The position numbers and the translations under genes are program-made. DNA of 14,218 nucleotides from CAXNKG01 sp964202965 (GTDB taxonomy: Bacteria > Acidobacteriota > Vicinamibacteria > Vicinamibacterales > UBA2999), in contig CAXNKG010000049.1 of NCBI GenBank assembly GCA_964202965.1, forward strand, positions 1 through 14,218. The letters are read 5' to 3'. This document shows, one piece after another, positions 1-7,182 of the stretch (within the stretch, counting starts at the first letter, position 1; every line of letters begins with the position of its first letter). Below the pieces are notes generated by a model. The model saw only the letters and a program-made list of their open reading frames with translations, did not search any database and was not told where the DNA came from.

Positions 1-147
1 CATCCTGCGCACGGCCCGCTGCCGGTCCATCGAGACGCTCTGGCCGCTGCTGGGGCAATGCCTGCCGCGCTTCAGCGCCGATGAATGCCGGAACTATTTC
101 CGCCATTGCGGCTACACCGGTGCCGAACGTTTATGAAAACTGCTTTA
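1..147 (+). mobile_element. Probable right end of an IS630-like insertion sequence
   Basis: The transposase tail implies that an insertion sequence enters from the left and ends close to the rlmN stop codon. IS630-family elements insert at and duplicate a TA dinucleotide. The first TA after the transposase stop is at 146-147, inside the rlmN stop codon (TTA on the plus strand at 145-147). The exact boundary and terminal inverted repeat cannot be confirmed because the left end is not in the window. The right edge given here is an inference. Confidence 0.4.
2..136 (+). CDS. IS630-family transposase, C-terminal fragment (5' end outside window)
   Basis: Frame 2 is open from the window edge to a TGA at 134-136 and gives 44 residues. 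The segment reads RSIETLWPLLGQ followed by FSADECRNYFRHCGY. This matches the typical C-terminal tail of IS630-family DDE transposases, which I know as a 'xTPxECxNYFxxxGY' ending just before the stop. The catalytic DDE core lies outside the window, so whether the enzyme is intact cannot be judged. The gene runs towards rlmN, and the two stop codons are 8 bp apart. The identification rests on a short tail only, but the motif is characteristic. Confidence 0.72.
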   Translation: MLRTARCRSIETLWPLLGQCLPRFSADECRNYFRHCGYTGAERL

Positions 148-1245
148 GCCGCCGATGAGCAGCGCCATCTGCTGCGCGGCTGACTTCTTCGAACCCCCGT
201 CGACGATCAACTGACCGCAGGCGGCGCGAATGTCGCGCCCGCGGCTCTTCCGCACCGACACGGTCACGTGGCGATCCGCGAGGATCTGCGCAAATCGATC
301 GACGCGGGCGTCGGAGGGGCGCTGGTACGGGATGCCCGGCGCCGCGTTCAGCGGAATCAGGTTGACCTTGGCCTTGATGCCGGCCAGCAGCTTCACTAGC
401 CGCCGCGCGTCGTCAGGCGTGTCGTTGACCCGATCGAGCAGCACGTATTCGAAGGTAATGCGGCTGCGTTTCCGGAGGGGGAACGTGCGGGCCGCCTCGA
501 GGATGGCCGCCAGCGGGTACTTGCTGTTCGGCGGCACGAGCGCGGTTCGCTGCTCGTCGGTCGTCGCGTGCAGGGAGATGGCCACGTTCGGCATCAGGGG
601 CTCGCGCGCGAGCCGTTCGAGCCCAGGCACAATGCCGACCGTCGACAAGGTGATTCGGCGCGGCGCTATCGCGCACCCGTGTTCGGCATTCAGGATGCGC
701 AGCGCCTTCATCGTGTTGTCGTAGTTGTGCAGCGGCTCACCCATGCCCATCAGCACAATGTTGAAGGGCTGGTCGAGGAGCCCGGTTGCCGCCGCGAGGA
801 CGCGGACCTGGCCGGCAATTTCGCCCGCCGTGAGGTTCCGGACCAGGCCCATTGTGCCCGTCAGGCAGAAGCCGCAGGACATGGCGCAGCCGACCTGGGT
901 CGAGATGCAGAACGTCATCGCCGGCGTATCCGGGATGAACACCGCTTCGACGCGGCGCCGGTCGGCCAGTTCCAGCAGGAACTTTCGCGTGCCGTCGGTC
1001 GAGCGTTCGTCTCCCGCGACCAGCGGTGTGGTGATCGTGAAATCGGACCGCAGCCTCTCCCGCAGCGTCCGCCCGATGTCGGTCATGCGGTCGAGATCTG
1101 TCACGCCGCGTTTGTAGAGCCAGCGATAGATCTGTCGCGCGTGAAATGGCTCGACGCTGCGCGCGCGCAGCGCGGCTTCCAGTTCGTGAAGTTCGAGCTC
1201 CGCTAAATCAATCGGGGCACGCATCGCTATGTCTCGCATTTCCAT
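145..1245 (-). CDS. rlmN: 23S rRNA (adenine2503-C2)/tRNA A37 methyltransferase RlmN
   Basis: A radical-SAM dual-specificity methyltransferase that makes 2-methyladenosine at 23S rRNA A2503 and at A37 of some tRNAs, in the cytoplasm. The 366 residues are a usual length. The 4Fe-4S motif CxxxCxxC is C120-AMS-C124-GF-C127, preceded by C113 in TFCISTQVGC. The catalytic, transiently methylated cysteine is C343 in SRGRDIRAACGQL. GMGEP (167-171) is the radical-SAM glycine-rich motif. All key residues are present. The ATG at 1245 has no clear Shine-Dalgarno site; in-frame ATGs at residues 3 and 8 are alternatives. The gene is convergent with the IS630 transposase and divergent from the M16 peptidase. 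Its last codons lie next to the presumed IS end, so the C-terminal tail (…ALLIGG) may not be the ancestral one. Confidence 0.96.
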   Translation of the reverse strand: MEMRDIAMRAPIDLAELELHELEAALRARSVEPFHARQIYRWLYKRGVTDLDRMTDIGRTLRERLRSDFTITTPLVAGDERSTDGTRKFLLELADRRRVEAVFIPDTPAMTFCISTQVGCAMSCGFCLTGTMGLVRNLTAGEIAGQVRVLAAATGLLDQPFNIVLMGMGEPLHNYDNTMKALRILNAEHGCAIAPRRITLSTVGIVPGLERLAREPLMPNVAISLHATTDEQRTALVPPNSKYPLAAILEAARTFPLRKRSRITFEYVLLDRVNDTPDDARRLVKLLAGIKAKVNLIPLNAAPGIPYQRPSDARVDRFAQILADRHVTVSVRKSRGRDIRAACGQLIVDGGSKKSAAQQMALLIGG

Positions 1246-1256
1246 CGAGATGCGAG
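1233..1256 (-). promoter_or_regulatory. Hairpin at the rlmN translation start
   Basis: CTCGCAT (1233-1239) and ATGCGAG (1250-1256) are perfect 7-bp inverted arms. They continue inward, after one mismatch in the rlmN mRNA sense, with two more pairs around a 4-nt loop. Read as rlmN mRNA, the first AUG (1245-1243) lies in that loop and the second AUG (residue 3) lies in the 3' arm. It could hide or present the start codon, or it could favour initiation at residue 8 further on. The structure is seen in the sequence; the function is inferred. Confidence 0.35.
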
Positions 1257-1269
1257 CTTCGATTGTACA

Positions 1270-1278
1270 TGCTAGAAT
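1270..1278 (+). promoter_or_regulatory. Candidate extended -10 promoter for the M16-pur operon
   Basis: TGCTAGAAT fits the extended -10 form TGnTAnnnT in the 136-bp gap between the divergent genes rlmN and the M16 peptidase. No good -35 hexamer lies 16-18 bp upstream, as is usual for extended -10 promoters. Transcription from here would give a leader of roughly 95 nt before the GTG at 1382. On the other strand, TACAAT (1267 to 1262) is a weak candidate -10 for rlmN. A second, weaker option for the operon is TTGACC at 1345-1350, which has no convincing -10. Confidence 0.35.
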
Positions 1279-1313
1279 AATCAGCGCCTTCTAATTCCCT
1301 GTCTGTCAACGGT

Positions 1314-1342
1314 TTGCAGCGAGGTCCCGGCAGGCGCTGCAG
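1314..1342 (+). promoter_or_regulatory. Stem-loop in the leader of the M16-pur operon
   Basis: GCAGCG (1316-1321) pairs perfectly with CGCTGC (1335-1340) around a 13-nt loop, and the T1315-A1341 and T1314·G1342 pairs extend it. It lies about 40 nt before the GTG of the M16 gene. There is no following T-run, so it is not an intrinsic terminator, and I do not recognise a purine riboswitch core. The structure is visible, but its role is unknown. Confidence 0.3.
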
Positions 1343-1381
1343 GGTTGACCGGCCCGGCCCGGCGACGATTCCAGAACATCC

Positions 1382-2653
1382 GTGACGCCACCAGCGATCG
1401 TTCGAGACGTTCTTCCCAGCGGCCTTCGGCTCGTCACCGAGCGGATGACGCATGTGCGGTCGGTGAGCATTGGTGTCTGGCTGGCCCGAGGATCGCGCCA
1501 CGAGCCCTCCGAACAGAGCGGCATCGCCCACTTCGTCGAGCACATGCTCTTCAAGGGAACGGCGACGCGCAGCGCCGAGGATATCGCCCAGACCATCGAC
1601 TCCATCGGCGGGCAGATGGACGCGTTCACCGCCAAGGAATACGCCAGCTATTACATCAAGGTCCTGGACGAGCACCTGCCGCTCGCTGTCGAAGTGCTGT
1701 CGGACATCGTCATGCGTCCCGCGTTCTCGCCGGACGACCTTGAGCGCGAGAAGAAAGTCGTGCTCGAGGAAATCAAGATGGTCGAGGACACGCCTGACGA
1801 CCTCGTGCACGAGCTGTTCGTCGAGCGCTTCTGGCACGGCCATCCGCTCGGGCGGCCGATTCTCGGCACCAAGGAGACGGTCGAATCGTTCACCGCCGGC
1901 GGCTTGCGCCATTACTTCGAGAACGTCTATACCGCACCGACGCTGATCATCGCCGTCGTCGGCAACATCGAGCATCAGGTCGCCCGGGCGCTTGTCGAGA
2001 AGTATTTCGGCGACCTGCCGACCTCGAGTCAGCCGATCACCGACGCCCCGCCGCGCGTCGTGTCGTCGGTCCTCATCAGAAACAAGGAGCTCGAACAGAG
2101 CCACGTGTGTCTCGGGACGCGCGGGTACCAGCAGGATCACGCCGATCGGTATTCAAGCTACATCCTGAACACGATTCTCGGCGGCTCGATGAGCTCGCGG
2201 TTGTTCCAGAACGTCCGAGAGAAGCGCGGTCTGGCGTACGCTGTCTTCAGCGGACTGAGCGCGTACCGCGACGCCGGATCCATGACGATCTACGCGGGCT
2301 GCGCCAACGACGCGGTCGCCGAGCTGATTGATGTGGTCGTCGCCGAGATCCGGCGCCTGAAGGACGAGACGCTGCCGGAGTCCGAGCTGCGCCGGGCCAA
2401 GGATCACCTCAAGGGCAGTCTCATGCTGAACCTCGAAAGCACCTCGAGCCGGATGTCGCACCTGGCGCGGCAGGAGATCTACTTTGACCGCCATTGTGGC
2501 CTCGATGAAACACTGGCTGGCATCGAGGCGGTCACGACTGGTGAAGTGCAGCGTGTGGCGCGCGACCTCTTCGCGGAGGGGGCGCTCGCCGCGACGGTGC
2601 TCGGTGCGGTCAATGGCTTGACACTGTCCCCGGAGACACTCTCGCTGACATGA
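1382..2653 (+). CDS. M16-family zinc metallopeptidase (processing-peptidase-like)
   Basis: A 423-residue, two-domain peptidase of the M16B type (bacterial relatives of the mitochondrial processing peptidase beta subunit). The inverted zinc motif HxxEH is H50-FV-E53-H54 in SGIAHFVEHMLFKGT, and the third ligand is E129 or E130 in VVLEEIKM. The second-domain signature LGGSMSSRLFQNVREKRGLAY spans 266-286. Both halves are complete, so it should be an active single-chain enzyme. There is no signal peptide, so it is probably cytoplasmic; the substrate is unknown. The start is a GTG at 1382 and the protein begins with the usual VLPSGLRLVTE strand. No clear Shine-Dalgarno site is seen. Its stop overlaps the purB start (ATGA), so it is probably the first gene of the purine operon. 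Confidence 0.93.
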   Translation: MTPPAIVRDVLPSGLRLVTERMTHVRSVSIGVWLARGSRHEPSEQSGIAHFVEHMLFKGTATRSAEDIAQTIDSIGGQMDAFTAKEYASYYIKVLDEHLPLAVEVLSDIVMRPAFSPDDLEREKKVVLEEIKMVEDTPDDLVHELFVERFWHGHPLGRPILGTKETVESFTAGGLRHYFENVYTAPTLIIAVVGNIEHQVARALVEKYFGDLPTSSQPITDAPPRVVSSVLIRNKELEQSHVCLGTRGYQQDHADRYSSYILNTILGGSMSSRLFQNVREKRGLAYAVFSGLSAYRDAGSMTIYAGCANDAVAELIDVVVAEIRRLKDETLPESELRRAKDHLKGSLMLNLESTSSRMSHLARQEIYFDRHCGLDETLAGIEAVTTGEVQRVARDLFAEGALAATVLGAVNGLTLSPETLSLT

Positions 2654-3954
2654 TTCGACGGTACACGGGCGCCGACATGGGTCGCATCTGGAGCGACCAT
2701 CGCAGGTACGAGACGTGGCTGCAGGTCGAGCTCGCCGCGCTCGACGCCATGGCTCGAGGCGGCATTGTGCCGGCCGATGCCGCTCGCGACGTTCGTCAGC
2801 GCGCCCGCTTCGATGTGGCCCGCATCGAGGAGATCGAGCAGGTCACCCAGCACGACGTCGTCGCTTTCACCACCGCCGTTGCCGAGCATGTCGGCCCGTC
2901 GGCGCGGTGGCTGCACTTCGGCCTCACGTCCTCCGACGTCGTCGACACCGCCCAGGCGCTCCAGATGCGCGAGGCGTGCGATCTCCTCCTCCAGGATCTT
3001 CGCGGCGCCATGCAGGCGGTGCGGACGCGGGCGGCCGAACACCGGCATACGCCGATGATCGGCCGGACGCACGGCGTGCATGCCGAGCCGATGACGTTTG
3101 GCCTGAAGCTGGCGCTCTGGTACGCCGAGCTGGCGCGCGATGTCGAGCGGCTTCAGCGGGCGCGGCAGGTCGTCTCCGTCGGCAAGTTGTCGGGCGCGGT
3201 CGGCACGTTCGCGCATCTGCCGCCGGGAATCGAGGCCGACGTCTGCACCGCGCTCGGCCTGGAGCCCGCGCCTGTCGCCTCGCAGGTGATTCAGCGCGAC
3301 CGGCATGCGGAGCTCCTGTCGGTGCTCGCGATTACCGCTTCCTCGCTCGAAAAATTCGCGCTCGAGATTCGCGGTTTGCAGAAGACCGAAATCGGCGAGG
3401 TCGAGGAGCCGTTCGGCAAAGGCCAGAAGGGCTCGTCCGCGATGCCGCACAAGCGCAACCCGGTCGGGTGCGAGCAGATCGTCGGCCTCGCACGCCTCCT
3501 GCGTGCCAATGCCGGCGCCGCGTTCGAGAACAATGCGTTATGGCATGAGCGTGACATCTCGCATTCGTCCGTCGAGCGCGTCATTCTGCCCGACTCGTTC
3601 ATCGCGCTCGATCACATGCTCCGGCGGTTCACGCGGATCGTGACGGGCATGGTGGTGTATCCGGAGCGGATGCGCGAGAACCTGGACCGGTCGCGCGGCG
3701 TGGTGTTCTCGGGGACCGTCCTGCTCGAGTTGGCCCGTCGCGGCGCGTCGCGCGAAGAGGCCTACGAATGGGTCCAGCGCAATGCGATGCGCGCCTTCGC
3801 CGGGCAGCAGGAGTTCAAGCGGCTGCTGCTGGACGACCCGGACGTCGCCAGGGTGTTGCCGCGCCCGGATCTCGAACGGGCCTTCGACCTGGACAATCAG
3901 CTTCGCCACGTCGACCATATTTTCGAGAGAGTGTTTCAGGAGGTAGCCGTCTGA
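2650..3954 (+). CDS. purB: Adenylosuccinate lyase PurB
   Basis: This lyase cleaves SAICAR to AICAR in de novo purine synthesis and adenylosuccinate to AMP, releasing fumarate; it works as a homotetramer in the cytoplasm. The 434 residues match the shorter Bacillus/Thermotoga type. The fumarase/aspartase signature GSSAMPHKRNP is at 261-271, with the mobile-loop catalytic serine at 262 or 263. H68 (TQHD) and H141 (GRTHGVHAEP) are the conserved histidines. The ATG at 2650 overlaps the M16 stop by 4 nt, implying translational coupling. Its own end contains a strong ribosome site for purS. Confidence 0.97.
   Translation: MIRRYTGADMGRIWSDHRRYETWLQVELAALDAMARGGIVPADAARDVRQRARFDVARIEEIEQVTQHDVVAFTTAVAEHVGPSARWLHFGLTSSDVVDTAQALQMREACDLLLQDLRGAMQAVRTRAAEHRHTPMIGRTHGVHAEPMTFGLKLALWYAELARDVERLQRARQVVSVGKLSGAVGTFAHLPPGIEADVCTALGLEPAPVASQVIQRDRHAELLSVLAITASSLEKFALEIRGLQKTEIGEVEEPFGKGQKGSSAMPHKRNPVGCEQIVGLARLLRANAGAAFENNALWHERDISHSSVERVILPDSFIALDHMLRRFTRIVTGMVVYPERMRENLDRSRGVVFSGTVLLELARRGASREEAYEWVQRNAMRAFAGQQEFKRLLLDDPDVARVLPRPDLERAFDLDNQLRHVDHIFERVFQEVAV
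3938..3944 (+). promoter_or_regulatory. Strong Shine-Dalgarno site of purS
   Basis: AGGAGGT lies inside the last codons of purB, 9 nt before the ATG at 3954. It is the best ribosome-binding site in the cluster. It fixes the purS start against a longer in-frame extension (from 3768) that would run through purB. It suggests that PurS is translated strongly. Confidence 0.8.
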
Positions 3955-4214
3955 TGCGCGCGCGCGTGTTCGTCATGCTGAAGCCGTCGGTGTTCGATCC
4001 ACAGGGAACGACCGTGGCCGACGCGCTCCATACACTCGGGTACGCCTCGGTCACCGGCGTCCGCCAGGGCAAGTACTTCGAGCTCGACATCGATGCCGAC
4101 ACGGCAGACGACGCGCGCCGCATCGCGTCGGAAGCGGCAGACAAGCTGCTCGCTAATCCCGTGATCGAAAGCTATCGCATCGACATCGAGACGACGGCGG
4201 CGGCGAAGCGATGA
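3954..4214 (+). CDS. purS: Phosphoribosylformylglycinamidine synthase subunit PurS
   Basis: The small 86-residue subunit of the three-part FGAM synthase (PurS, PurQ and small PurL). It bridges PurQ and PurL and helps channel ammonia. The sequence RVFVMLKPSVFDPQGTTVADALHTLGY, given here by its ends (residues 4-30), is typical of PurS, as are the GKYFELDID strand and the C-terminal NPVIESYRIDIE. The start at 3954 shares one base with the purB stop (TGATG) and is served by AGGAGGT at 3938-3944. The stop overlaps the purQ start by 4 nt. Its presence agrees with the short PurL and separate PurQ that follow. Confidence 0.95.
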   Translation: MRARVFVMLKPSVFDPQGTTVADALHTLGYASVTGVRQGKYFELDIDADTADDARRIASEAADKLLANPVIESYRIDIETTAAAKR

Positions 4215-4924
4215 AGTTCGCCGTGATTGTCTTCCCGGGATCCAATTGCGACCACGACGCGTATCACGCCGTACGACACGTCCTGGGGCAGGACGCGGCG
4301 TTTGTCTGGCATAAGGAGACCAGCCTCGGCGGCGCCGACGTGGTGGTGCTGCCGGGTGGGTTTGCGCACGGCGATTACCTGCGGACCGGCGCCATCGCGC
4401 GGTTCTCGCCCATCATGCGCGAAGTGCAGCAGTTCGCTGGCAGGGGAGGCCCCGTGCTCGGGATCTGCAACGGCTTTCAGGTGCTGCTCGAGGCGGGCCT
4501 GCTGCCCGGCGCCATGCTGCGGAACCGCAGCGTCCGGTTCCAGTGCGAGCATGTCTTCGTCAAAGTCGAACAGACCGACACACCGTTCACGAATGCCTGC
4601 CGTCCCGGCCAGATCCTGCGGCTCCCGATTGCGCACGGCGAGGGCAACTACTACGCCGAGCCCGACGTTATCGATCGGCTCGAGAAGAACCGGCAGGTCG
4701 TTTTCCGGTACACGTCCGCGGAGGGTGCGGTCACACCGGACGCGAATCCCAACGGATCGGCCGCGAACATTGCCGGGATCTGCAGCGACGGGCGCAACGT
4801 CGTCGGCCTGATGCCGCATCCGGAGCGGGCGTGTGAACTGGCGCTCGGCAGCACCGACGGCTACGTCGTGCTCGAATCCGCGGTCAACGCGGTGACCCAC
4901 GGAATGGCTGTTGCCGCGCGATGA
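4211..4924 (+). CDS. purQ: Phosphoribosylformylglycinamidine synthase subunit PurQ (glutaminase)
   Basis: A class I glutamine amidotransferase of 237 residues that releases ammonia from glutamine for PurL. The nucleophile C86 is in GICNGFQVL, and the other triad members H203 and E205 are in MPHPER. The start MKFAVIVFPGSNCD is typical. All three catalytic residues are present. The gene overlaps purS at its start and purL at its end (ATGA each time). This suggests coupled translation and balanced amounts of the complex. Confidence 0.97.
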   Translation: MKFAVIVFPGSNCDHDAYHAVRHVLGQDAAFVWHKETSLGGADVVVLPGGFAHGDYLRTGAIARFSPIMREVQQFAGRGGPVLGICNGFQVLLEAGLLPGAMLRNRSVRFQCEHVFVKVEQTDTPFTNACRPGQILRLPIAHGEGNYYAEPDVIDRLEKNRQVVFRYTSAEGAVTPDANPNGSAANIAGICSDGRNVVGLMPHPERACELALGSTDGYVVLESAVNAVTHGMAVAAR

Positions 4925-7161
4925 CAGCCTCCGACCAGATTCTTCAGCAGCACGGCCTGACGCGCGACGAATATCAGCGCATCCTCGAGATGCTCGGGCG
5001 CGAGCCGACGGTCACCGAGCTCGGCATCTTTTCGGTGATGTGGTCCGAGCACTGCAGCTACAAGAGCTCGCGCGTCCATCTGCGGAAGCTGCCCACGACG
5101 GGAACAAGAGTGCTCCAGGGCCCGGGAGAAAACGCGGGCGCCGTCGACATCGGTGACGGCCTCGCGGCCGTGTTCAAGATCGAATCCCATAACCACCCGT
5201 CCTTCATCGAGCCGTATCAGGGCGCCGCGACCGGCGTCGGCGGCATCATCCGCGACATCTTCACGATGGGCGCGCGGCCGATCGCGCTCTTGAATTCACT
5301 GCGGTTCGGACCGCTGGATGACCCGCTCGTGCGGCGCACATTCAGCGACGTCGTGCGTGGCATCGCGGGGTACGGCAACAGCATCGGCATCCCGACCGTC
5401 GGCGGCGAGATTGCGTTCGACGAAAGCTACACGGGCAATCCGCTCGTGAATGTCTTCTGTCTGGGCATCGCCAAAGCGGACGAGATCATCAAGGCTGCCG
5501 CGTCCGGCGCCGGCAACGCCGTCTACTATGTCGGCGCCAAGACCGGCCGCGACGGCATTCATGGCGCGACGATGGCCTCTGCGGAGTTCGACGAGGCATC
5601 GGCGGAAAAGCGCCCGGCGGTTCAGGTGGGCGATCCGTTCATGGAGAAGCTTCTCCTCGAGGCGTGCCTCGAGGTGATGAAGACCGACGCGCTCGTCGGC
5701 ATCCAGGATATGGGCGCCGCCGGACTCACGTGTTCGACTGCCGAGATGGGTTCTCGCGGCGGTGCCGGTATCGCGATCGACGTGTCGCTGGTGCCGCAGC
5801 GCGAGACCGGCATGACACCGTACGAGATCATGCTGTCGGAATCGCAGGAGCGCATGCTGCTCGTCGTGAAGCAGGGACGAGAGGCCGACGTCGAGCGGAT
5901 CTTCGACAAATGGGATCTGCACGCCGTGCGCATAGGGGAAGTCACGACCGACGGCCGGCTGTGCGTCAGGCACCACGGTGACCTGGTCGCGGACATTCCT
6001 GCGAAATGCCTGACCGACGACGCCCCGGTCTACCAGCGGCCGATGGCCGAACCGGCGTACCTGGCCGAGGCCCGGCGGCTCGACCTGTCAGCGCTGGGAC
6101 CGCCCCCGCCGGCCGCCGACGTCTTCCGGCGCCTGCTGGCGTCGCCCGGCATCGCCAGCAAGCGCTGGGTCTACCGGCAGTACGACCACATGGTGCGGAC
6201 CAACACCCTGGTCGTGCCTGGAATGGGAGCCGGCGTGGTCCGCGTCAAAGGAACCAACCGCGCCCTGGCCCTTTCCGCAGACGGCAATGGCCGGTATGTG
6301 TATCTCGACCCGTTCCAGGGGGCCCAGCTGGCGGTCGCCGAAGCCGCCCGTAACGTGGCGTGCGCCGGGGGAGAACCGATTGGCGCGACCAACTGCCTCA
6401 ACTTCGGCAATCCCGAGCGGCCGGAGATCATGTGGCAGTTCGGCCAGGCCGTCGAGGGGATTTCGGCGGCGTGCCGCGCGCTTGGCATTCCCATCACGGG
6501 CGGAAATGTCAGCCTGTACAACGAAACGGACGGTCGCGGTGTGCTGCCGACGCCCGTGCTGGGCGTGGTCGGGCTGATCGAAGACGCGTCGAAGGTCGTG
6601 CGCCGCGCCTTTGTTCACGACGGCGACACGATTGTCCTGCTGGGTGTTGGCCGGAACGAGCTCGGCGGCAGTGAGTATCTAAAAGTGATCCACGGGCTCG
6701 TGCGCGGCGTGCCGCCGGCGCTCGATCTCGCGGCGGAGGCCGCGCTGCAGCGGCTGCTGGTTGCCGGTATTGCCGCCGGCCTCATTCGGTCGGCTCATGA
6801 CTGTGCGGACGGCGGCATCGCCGTGGCGCTCGCCGAGTGCTGCTTCGATACCGGGTTCGGCGCGACGGTCGACATTCCGAGGGTCGAGGGGGCGGCCGAC
6901 TCCCTGGCGGCCGCATGCACGCTCTTTGGCGAATCGGCGTCGCGAGTCATCGTGTCGGTTGATGCGTCGCGCGCGGCCGAGCTGGAGGCGCTCGCGGCGG
7001 GCAGCGGGGTTCCCGCGGCGATCGTCGGCCGCGTCGGAGGTGACCGGATTCGTATCACGGTCGGGCAGAAGGCCGCGATTGACGAACCACTGGCGGACGC
7101 CGAGCGCGTCTGGTCGGAGGCGATCGGCGCGTACTTCGATCGCGAGCGCGCTATTGCGTGA
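4921..7161 (+). CDS. purL: Phosphoribosylformylglycinamidine synthase subunit PurL (small type)
   Basis: The synthetase subunit that turns FGAR, ATP and ammonia into FGAM. At 746 residues it is the small PurL, lacking the glutaminase domain found in the ~1300-residue enzyme, in line with the separate PurQ and PurS. Visible motifs are WSEHCSYKSSR (41-51), FKIESHNHPSFIEPYQGAAT (85-104), KTGRDGIHGATMAS (207-220), IQDMGAAGLTCSTAEM (261-276), MLSESQERML (304-313) and GGNVSLYNETDGRG (527-540). The two AIRS-like halves are complete. The start overlaps purQ by 4 nt. A 21-bp gap, the widest in the operon, separates it from purF. Confidence 0.97.
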   Translation: MTASDQILQQHGLTRDEYQRILEMLGREPTVTELGIFSVMWSEHCSYKSSRVHLRKLPTTGTRVLQGPGENAGAVDIGDGLAAVFKIESHNHPSFIEPYQGAATGVGGIIRDIFTMGARPIALLNSLRFGPLDDPLVRRTFSDVVRGIAGYGNSIGIPTVGGEIAFDESYTGNPLVNVFCLGIAKADEIIKAAASGAGNAVYYVGAKTGRDGIHGATMASAEFDEASAEKRPAVQVGDPFMEKLLLEACLEVMKTDALVGIQDMGAAGLTCSTAEMGSRGGAGIAIDVSLVPQRETGMTPYEIMLSESQERMLLVVKQGREADVERIFDKWDLHAVRIGEVTTDGRLCVRHHGDLVADIPAKCLTDDAPVYQRPMAEPAYLAEARRLDLSALGPPPPAADVFRRLLASPGIASKRWVYRQYDHMVRTNTLVVPGMGAGVVRVKGTNRALALSADGNGRYVYLDPFQGAQLAVAEAARNVACAGGEPIGATNCLNFGNPERPEIMWQFGQAVEGISAACRALGIPITGGNVSLYNETDGRGVLPTPVLGVVGLIEDASKVVRRAFVHDGDTIVLLGVGRNELGGSEYLKVIHGLVRGVPPALDLAAEAALQRLLVAGIAAGLIRSAHDCADGGIAVALAECCFDTGFGATVDIPRVEGAADSLAAACTLFGESASRVIVSVDASRAAELEALAAGSGVPAAIVGRVGGDRIRITVGQKAAIDEPLADAERVWSEAIGAYFDRERAIA

Positions 7162-7182
7162 GGCCGTACACTAAGGGTCCCC

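Noticed and set aside
568..1206. 212-residue ORF on the plus strand opposite rlmN
   Set aside because: It lies wholly antisense to a gene with all RlmN motifs and has no recognisable domain. This is typical high-GC shadow coding.
1285..1381. Possible purine riboswitch ahead of the M16-pur operon
   Set aside because: Only one simple stem-loop is visible. The three-way junction and conserved loop sequences of the purine aptamer are not seen.
1208..2140. 310-residue minus-strand ORF crossing the rlmN start, the intergenic region and M16
   Set aside because: It overlaps two well-supported genes and the divergent promoter region, with no domain or ribosome site.
2479..3450. 323-residue ORF on the minus strand across M16/purB
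   Set aside because: Rich in arginine, histidine and glycine without motifs, and fully antisense to purB. Shadow frame.
3768..3953. In-frame N-terminal extension of PurS inside purB
   Set aside because: PurS is normally 80-90 residues, the extension is unrelated to the family, and AGGAGGT precisely precedes the ATG at 3954.
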